This document shows, piece after piece, positions 22,702-26,639 of a DNA stretch of 26,639 nucleotides. Positions within the stretch are counted from its first letter, which is position 1. Every line of letters starts with the position of its first letter. Location of the stretch: the IMG/VR virus record IMGVR_UViG_3300030406_002873, positions 23,231 to 49,869 of that record; one strand, given 5' to 3'. Source of the DNA: a virus. The notes beneath the pieces were generated by a model. The model saw only the letters and a program-made list of their open reading frames with translations. It was not told the DNA's origin and searched no databases. The translations under genes and the position numbers were made by a program.

Positions 22702-23507
22702 ATCTTACCCTCCCGCAAATCAGGAATACCGTTCCAAACGATATTAGGTGGAATACCTTCTCGAATAGTCCAACGTGTTCCGACCTTATTACCATTAGTT
22801 CTTGAACCAATCAATTCAGCAACAAAGTGTATTTCACCTTTTACTTTTCTCTTAGAACAATGAATCTCTTGTTCTAGTTTTCCACCCCAATCCTTCCATG
22901 CGGGTTGAATACCAGTAGCAACATTATCTACATACTTTTCAGTTTCGTGAGTAATATAAATTACATCACACTTTAGATTGAAAATCGCTTCAAGTAAATA
23001 ATAGAAAGTTTTGTTTCTTGGGCCATATTGATATGGCATCATTTTTGTTACAACAGTAGGATTTGGATTAACCTTGTAAATACATTTTTCAAACCATGTA
23101 TCTACTCCATCCATCACAAAGATAGGCTTTTCGCCTTCTTCAATCTTCTGTCGAACATAACGAATAAAATCATGAGAGTTTTTCTCAGATGCATTAATAT
23201 CAATTTTGTTCTCATTATCTTGAACAATTGGGTCAAATACTTCAATACGTTCTGTTGCATCATGGCATTCAATCCATGTAGATTCAACACCACTATCCCA
23301 ATCTAAAACGTAAATCTTACGTTCTGGAAAATCGAGAGCAATACCAGTTTTACCTGTTTTTGGTTCTCCCCAAATTCCTAAGACCATTCGACTTTTACGT
23401 TCTTGTCTTTTCTTTTCCATCAATTGTCTAAAGCGAGAATTGAAATCTTCTTGCTGTTTTCCAAAGTTGGTCGTCTTTTGTTCTCCTTTCTTATCTGTTA
23501 TTCCCAT
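22698..23507 (-). CDS. RadA/Sak4-like recombination ATPase
   Basis: A 269-residue RecA-fold ATPase. The Walker A is GEPKTGKT (residues 47-54), then IYVLDWDSG (Asp69, Asp71), a Walker B-like PIFVMDGVD (Asp133), and a sensor strand VIYITHETEK. The N-terminal 40 residues are charged and helical. It lacks the N-terminal HhH domain and the length of host RadA (about 320 residues), and so fits the short Sak4/AAA_24-type proteins of viruses that promote strand annealing with an SSB. The RPA-like gene is nearby. The ATG at 23507 is chosen after AGGTGATAGTT; an in-frame GTG lies 9 nt earlier. A non-recombinase DNA-associated ATPase remains possible. Confidence 0.75.
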   Translation of the reverse strand: MGITDKKGEQKTTNFGKQQEDFNSRFRQLMEKKRQERKSRMVLGIWGEPKTGKTGIALDFPERKIYVLDWDSGVESTWIECHDATERIEVFDPIVQDNENKIDINASEKNSHDFIRYVRQKIEEGEKPIFVMDGVDTWFEKCIYKVNPNPTVVTKMMPYQYGPRNKTFYYLLEAIFNLKCDVIYITHETEKYVDNVATGIQPAWKDWGGKLEQEIHCSKRKVKGEIHFVAELIGSRTNGNKVGTRWTIREGIPPNIVWNGIPDLREGKI

Positions 23508-23760
23508 AACTATCACCTAATTCATTTATATCTATATCTAATTCTTTACCATGCATTTTAGTCCATGCCATTAAGATAGTTGCTAATTCTAATTTATCGC
23601 AAATATATCTTGCTTCTTTGGTTGAAAAGTGCATCTTCAACCAATAAGTTCCATTCTCTTTTTCGTTCTTTCTCCATGTTAAGAAATCTACATTGGCTAA
23701 ATCGACAATGTAGGCATCTCCTTTCAAAAGAAACCTTTCTTCTTTTAAATCCGTCGTCAT
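23491..23760 (-). CDS. Hypothetical protein (89 aa)
   Basis: An acidic alpha/beta protein that I do not recognise. It has strands RFLLKGDAYIVDLANVDFLT and YWLKMHFSTKEA, then helices ICDKLELATILMAW. The layout is compact and without Cys or transmembrane parts. CGGAGATTTAATT precedes the ATG. It follows the structured gap and overlaps the RadA/Sak4-like gene by 17 nt, suggesting coupled expression with the recombination and clamp genes. Confidence 0.6.
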   Translation of the reverse strand: MTTDLKEERFLLKGDAYIVDLANVDFLTWRKNEKENGTYWLKMHFSTKEARYICDKLELATILMAWTKMHGKELDIDINELGDSYGNNR

Positions 23761-23932
23761 AATTAAATCTCCGTATAGGGCTTTGCACCCATTTGAACGT
23801 CAATTACTTCCCTAAGTTCACGCTTACACTTAGAATTACTCTATTTCCACAATGAATTCTGTAATGTCGCCAACACATCATACCCCTCAATCACCTATGC
23901 GACATTTCTAGGGAGAAATAGTCGGAATTCAA
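23761..23932 (-). promoter_or_regulatory. 172-nt structured intergenic region
   Basis: This is the longest gap of the minus-strand operon. Read in the direction of transcription it holds ATTTCT-CCCT-AGAAAT (23919-23904); AATGTCGC paired with GCGACATT (23906-23899 with 23870-23863), partly overlapping the first hairpin; CTAAGT paired with ACTTAG (23833-23828 with 23817-23812); and GGGTGCAAAGCCC near the next gene. GAATTC occurs at 23854 and 23925. It may be a leader, processing site, internal terminator/promoter or small RNA. No clear TATA box was seen. Confidence 0.45.
23804..23881 (-). CDS. Possible leader peptide (25 aa)
   Basis: A short frame beginning MMCWRHYRIHCGNRVIL and ending NLGK. 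It is preceded by AGGTGATTGAGGGGT, one of the strongest ribosome sites in the window, 8 nt from the ATG. Both site and start lie in the loop of the 8-bp inverted repeat of this gap. It may be a regulatory leader peptide or a small protein. It may also be chance, because the peptide has no recognised feature apart from its Arg/Cys/Trp content. Confidence 0.3.
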   Translation of the reverse strand: MMCWRHYRIHCGNRVILSVSVNLGK

Positions 23933-25153
23933 TCAAAACCAGTCAAAGTTTTCTTCAACGATTTCCTCCACTTCAACAGGTGAACCTGTTCTTTGGACAA
24001 CATATAGTCCAGAAACATTGATTGTTACTGGGTCGGCTTCTCCATCCACCATTCTTTGTGAAGTTCTTCCGATAACAATTACAGAAGAACCTACTCCAAA
24101 GTCAATTGTTAAATGACTTGGAATCCAACAAGTAGTCATGTTGGAATCATTATCATAATCAAACTCAACAGTCATATCAGTTAGATTGATAATTCGATTA
24201 CCATTTGCAGTTGGAGTCATATTCATATTACAAACTGTTCCATCTGTAATTACAAATCTTTCCTTTGCAGGTAATGTTTGTCGCTGAATGTGCGCTCTAT
24301 CAATTTCAACCAAAGGAACAAGATGGCTTGAAAAGTTATCAACCAAACATTGTTCAAAGTCAAAAGATGAAACATCTTGATAGTTCTCGCTTTCAGGATT
24401 TACGTCTGAATGATTAACTAAACTACTTAATGTAGTTTTAGTCATACCATAAATGGCTGAACCATCATCACTTGGAATACAAGCGAAATGAATCCATTCA
24501 AAGCAGTTTGGTGCAAAATCAACGGCAGGTTGATTCTTATACGAGAAAGTATAAGTTTTCATTTCTCCACCATCAACAGAACCAAAGAATACACCTGTTC
24601 GTCTAAATTGCTCTAATGGAAGAGGTTTTCCATAGTTGCGATTTTCTGCACCAGACATATATGTTGGTTGATTATCAAGCGGAATAACTGTTGTTCCGTT
24701 TTCTAATTCTTCTGCACCTTCTGGAAGATTTGAAACAATCTTCTCTTGATACTCATTCTTGTGATAACGTGAAATAACCCACTTACCTAAAGCATTTTGA
24801 GTTGCTACTGCAACATGACCATCTTCAAGTGCTTTATCAGCATCACGAAGATATTCTTCTTTTGCTCGGTTTCTATTCCAACTCATCATATCTCTAGGTG
24901 CTTCTAAAGCAACAAAGAAACCAAATGCAGCCTTTACAAGACTTCCACCTGTATTTCCACCATTAGAGGTATTTACTTTCTGTTGTCGTCGAAATTGTGC
25001 AACAAAGTTTCGCCAAAGTGCTTTAGCCAAATCTGCTGTTGTTTCCACGTTATTCTCAACACAAATAGAATTGAATTTTTCTGTTGCTTCTTCAACAGTC
25101 ATTCCAACAATTTGTGCGCCTTTTTCAATTTCTTTTTTCGTTTCGTCGTTCAT
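23933..25153 (-). CDS. Putative ssDNA-binding protein (RPA-like)
   Basis: A 406-residue protein. Residues 1-55 are helical. Beta-rich blocks follow, including FGFFVALEAPRDMMSW, MKTYTFSYKNQPAVDF, and a likely OB fold at about 300-387 (FVITDGTVCNMNM, then INLTDMTVEFDYD, VIVIGRTSQ and INVSGLYVV). The C-terminus is an acidic tail ending EENFDWF, much like the partner-binding tip of single-stranded DNA-binding proteins. Its position between clamp loader and recombinase genes fits an RPA role: coating ssDNA and recruiting other proteins. There is no clear zinc finger. AAGGAAGTGAA precedes the ATG at 25153. The OB fold is inferred from pattern, so the call is moderate. Confidence 0.58.
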   Translation of the reverse strand: MNDETKKEIEKGAQIVGMTVEEATEKFNSICVENNVETTADLAKALWRNFVAQFRRQQKVNTSNGGNTGGSLVKAAFGFFVALEAPRDMMSWNRNRAKEEYLRDADKALEDGHVAVATQNALGKWVISRYHKNEYQEKIVSNLPEGAEELENGTTVIPLDNQPTYMSGAENRNYGKPLPLEQFRRTGVFFGSVDGGEMKTYTFSYKNQPAVDFAPNCFEWIHFACIPSDDGSAIYGMTKTTLSSLVNHSDVNPESENYQDVSSFDFEQCLVDNFSSHLVPLVEIDRAHIQRQTLPAKERFVITDGTVCNMNMTPTANGNRIINLTDMTVEFDYDNDSNMTTCWIPSHLTIDFGVGSSVIVIGRTSQRMVDGEADPVTINVSGLYVVQRTGSPVEVEEIVEENFDWF

Positions 25154-25178
25154 ATTTTTCACTTCCTTATTTTTTGTT

Positions 25179-26090
25179 TCAGATTAACTGACCTACAAGC
25201 CATGAAATCAATACTCTTGGTGTCATGGTTGTGGAACGGTATTCGCTTTCTCCTATTGTTCTTAAAAACTTAAATTTAACATTTGAGTCTATTCCTTCTG
25301 ATTGAATAATACTATCATGCATACCCATGCAAATTTCACGAACAGACCTACCCATGTAAATCATATCGTGAAGGGTTGCTAAGACATTTGTATCTTTATT
25401 CATTATCAAATTAATTATTTTAACATATTCTTCTAAATTCATCTCACTTTGTTTTTTGAGTGTGATATTTGACGATTTTGCCGCTTGAATCTCGGTAATC
25501 GCTCTACGAATATCACCATTCATTGAATATATAAAGGGTAACAAGTCCTCATCCGAAAAACGATTAATGTTTTCGTTGGCTAAGATTCCCTTGATTACTT
25601 CTAAGATGACCTCATTAGAAAGAGGTTTGAAATGATAGTTTGCACATCGGCTTTGAAGAGGAAAGATAATTCTGTTCCTATCATTACAAGTAATGATAAA
25701 CCGAATATTAGAAGCATATCGCTCCATGATTCTCTTCAATGCATTTTGAGCATCGTTTGTCATTCCATCCATCTCATCTAATAAACAAATTCTAAATGGC
25801 ACATCGCCAATAGTTCCGCTTTGTGCAATTTGTTTGATTAGAGTTCTGACTGTTTCTAGTTTCCTATCATCTGATGCATTAACTTCAAAAAAGTTATCAG
25901 ATGTATTATTACCTAATATTGTCTTTGCTAATGCTAAAGCCGCACCAGTCTTACCTGTTCCTGCTCTACCATAGAATAACAAATTAGGTATATTCTTTTC
26001 CTCAATCCACGTTTCTGCATCCATAACAAAATGCTCTTGTCCTACAATATCACTTAGTTTAGATGGTCTGTATTTTTCTGTCCATAACAT
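25179..26090 (-). CDS. rfcS: Replication factor C small subunit (clamp loader ATPase)
   Basis: A 303-residue AAA+ ATPase, close to the usual RFCS size (about 320). It begins LWTEKYRPSKLSDIVGQEH, the RFC box typical of the family, then Walker A GRAGTGKT (41-48), VNASDDR, Walker B LLDEMDG (Asp105-Glu106), and the SRC motif (147-149). The C-terminal helices follow. RFC opens and loads PCNA at primer ends; the viral clamp is encoded four genes downstream. No large subunit is visible, so it may work with host RFC-L, as a homo-oligomer, or with a partner outside the window. GGAGAAATAAAT precedes the ATG. Confidence 0.93.
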   Translation of the reverse strand: MLWTEKYRPSKLSDIVGQEHFVMDAETWIEEKNIPNLLFYGRAGTGKTGAALALAKTILGNNTSDNFFEVNASDDRKLETVRTLIKQIAQSGTIGDVPFRICLLDEMDGMTNDAQNALKRIMERYASNIRFIITCNDRNRIIFPLQSRCANYHFKPLSNEVILEVIKGILANENINRFSDEDLLPFIYSMNGDIRRAITEIQAAKSSNITLKKQSEMNLEEYVKIINLIMNKDTNVLATLHDMIYMGRSVREICMGMHDSIIQSEGIDSNVKFKFLRTIGESEYRSTTMTPRVLISWLVGQLI

Positions 26091-26092
26091 AT

Positions 26093-26560
26093 TTATTTCT
26101 CCTTATTTTTAACATTAGATTTATTTCTTTTTTGCTGTTGCTTTCGTTGTTTTTGTTTCTGTAAAACCTTATCCCTATTTTTTTGATAATATCTTCTATG
26201 AATTTCCTTAATTTTATCCTTGTTATTTTCACGGTATTTTCTTCTTCGTATTCTATCCTGTTCTTTATATTCTTCAGAACTGCGCCTTTTTCTAATCCTT
26301 TCTTTAGCGGTAGTCATGTTATAATAGCAAGCAACAATAATAAAGGACTCAATTAAATCTGCATCGAGTAGAGTTACCAAGATATTAAATTGTTCTTCGG
26401 TCATATCTTCCCAAATACTCATTAGCATAAAGTTGTTCGGAATACTAAATTCCTTTTTCATTCTTCTATTATGCCATTCTCTTACCTTTCCTATCGGCTG
26501 ACCAAATCCAAATATTAGCATATTATTAAATTTTATTTTCGTAAATCCTGCTCTTCCCAT
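26093..26560 (-). CDS. Basic protein with YxxN-K repeats
   Basis: A 155-residue protein. Residues 1-85 form a mixed helical domain (FGFGQPIGKVREWHNRR, then MSIWEDMTEEQFNILVTL). The rest is highly basic, with two similar units KYRENNKDKIKE and YYQKNRDKVLQK followed by a Lys/Gln-rich end. Such 'YxxNxxKI' repeats are common in phage proteins next to or fused with HNH nucleases and may bind nucleic acid, but no HNH motif is seen here. The ATG at 26560 is chosen because GGTGAATAAA precedes it; the open frame extends upstream to 26584 without its own ribosome site. Confidence 0.55.
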   Translation of the reverse strand: MGRAGFTKIKFNNMLIFGFGQPIGKVREWHNRRMKKEFSIPNNFMLMSIWEDMTEEQFNILVTLLDADLIESFIIVACYYNMTTAKERIRKRRSSEEYKEQDRIRRRKYRENNKDKIKEIHRRYYQKNRDKVLQKQKQRKQQQKRNKSNVKNKEK

Positions 26561-26561
26561 T

Positions 26562-26639
26562 TTATTCACCATTAAAATAATCATTTAAATTCTTTATCTC
26601 CAATTTAATTGGAGCGTTTCTTTTCTTTCTAGGCTTTTC
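26562..26639 (-). CDS. C-terminal end of an unknown gene (partial)
   Basis: The minus-strand frame is open from the window edge and ends in TAA at 26564-26562. The visible 25 residues begin EKPRKKRNAP and end LNDYFNGE. The end of this frame lies within the ribosome site of the next gene, as elsewhere in the operon. A basic stretch followed by an acidic/aromatic end is seen, but no family can be named. Confidence 0.5.
   Translation of the reverse strand, partial: EKPRKKRNAPIKLEIKNLNDYFNGE

Noticed and set aside
23594-23803. 69-aa minus-strand frame overlapping the 89-aa gene
   Set aside because: It is a shifted frame of a gene with a better start (CGGAGATTTAATT ATG); Arg-rich and without its own site.
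23761-23932. tRNA gene in the structured gap
   Set aside because: The hairpins do not form a cloverleaf, and there is no T-loop or anticodon arm with correct spacing.

Overview
The window looks like part of the genome of a tailed double-stranded DNA virus of an archaeon, most likely a marine euryarchaeal (Marine Group II / Poseidoniales) 'magrovirus' or a close relative. Three things support this: a caudovirus-type tail module, an archaeal/eukaryotic-style replisome (family B DNA polymerase, PCNA, RFC small subunit, AEP primase, RPA-like protein, XPF/ERCC4 nuclease), and start codons preceded again and again by GGTGA(T), the complement of the archaeal 16S rRNA 3' end. The DNA is AT-rich and tightly packed. 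No rRNA, tRNA, CRISPR array, IS element or host housekeeping gene was seen. The family assignment is inference; I could not run a search.

Layout. Positions 1-13165 (+ strand) hold tail genes in the usual caudovirus order: tail tube (5' end outside the window), a small Lys-rich protein, two overlapping genes in the tail-chaperone position with a probable programmed -1 frameshift, tape measure, a baseplate/distal-tail candidate, a LamG-like lectin protein, a 2051-residue tail protein with a hub-like C-terminus, a small tail-tip protein, a tail fibre, and a 26-residue membrane peptide. A strong two-sided hairpin at 13181-13212 separates this unit from the convergent minus-strand unit.

Positions 13213-26639 (- strand) form one almost continuous replication/recombination operon. 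In transcription order it reads: end of an unknown gene, a basic repeat protein, RFC small subunit, RPA-like protein, a 172-nt structured gap, an unknown protein, a RadA/Sak4-like ATPase, PCNA, PolB N-terminal part, four small genes (one winged-helix-like), PolB C-terminal part, Cas4-like nuclease, an unknown protein, AEP primase with a PriL-like Fe-S domain, ERCC4 nuclease, a P-loop ATPase/helicase, a DUF4177-like protein, a DEDD exonuclease, a membrane protein and a zinc-ribbon protein.

How the genes work together. The virus encodes nearly its own replication fork: primase, clamp, small clamp-loader subunit, ssDNA-binding protein, polymerase in two pieces whose C-terminal piece ends in a PCNA-binding motif, and a candidate helicase. 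Recombination and end-processing enzymes sit beside them. Head, portal and terminase genes are presumably outside the window.

The most notable points are: (1) a complete -1 frameshift signal in the tail-chaperone gene pair, with slippery heptamer, 6-nt spacer and two-part hairpin; (2) a DNA polymerase cut exactly before catalytic motif C, with four small genes between the halves, an Asp-to-His change in motif C and a zinc-ribbon insertion in the thumb; (3) a structured intergenic segment at 23761-23932.
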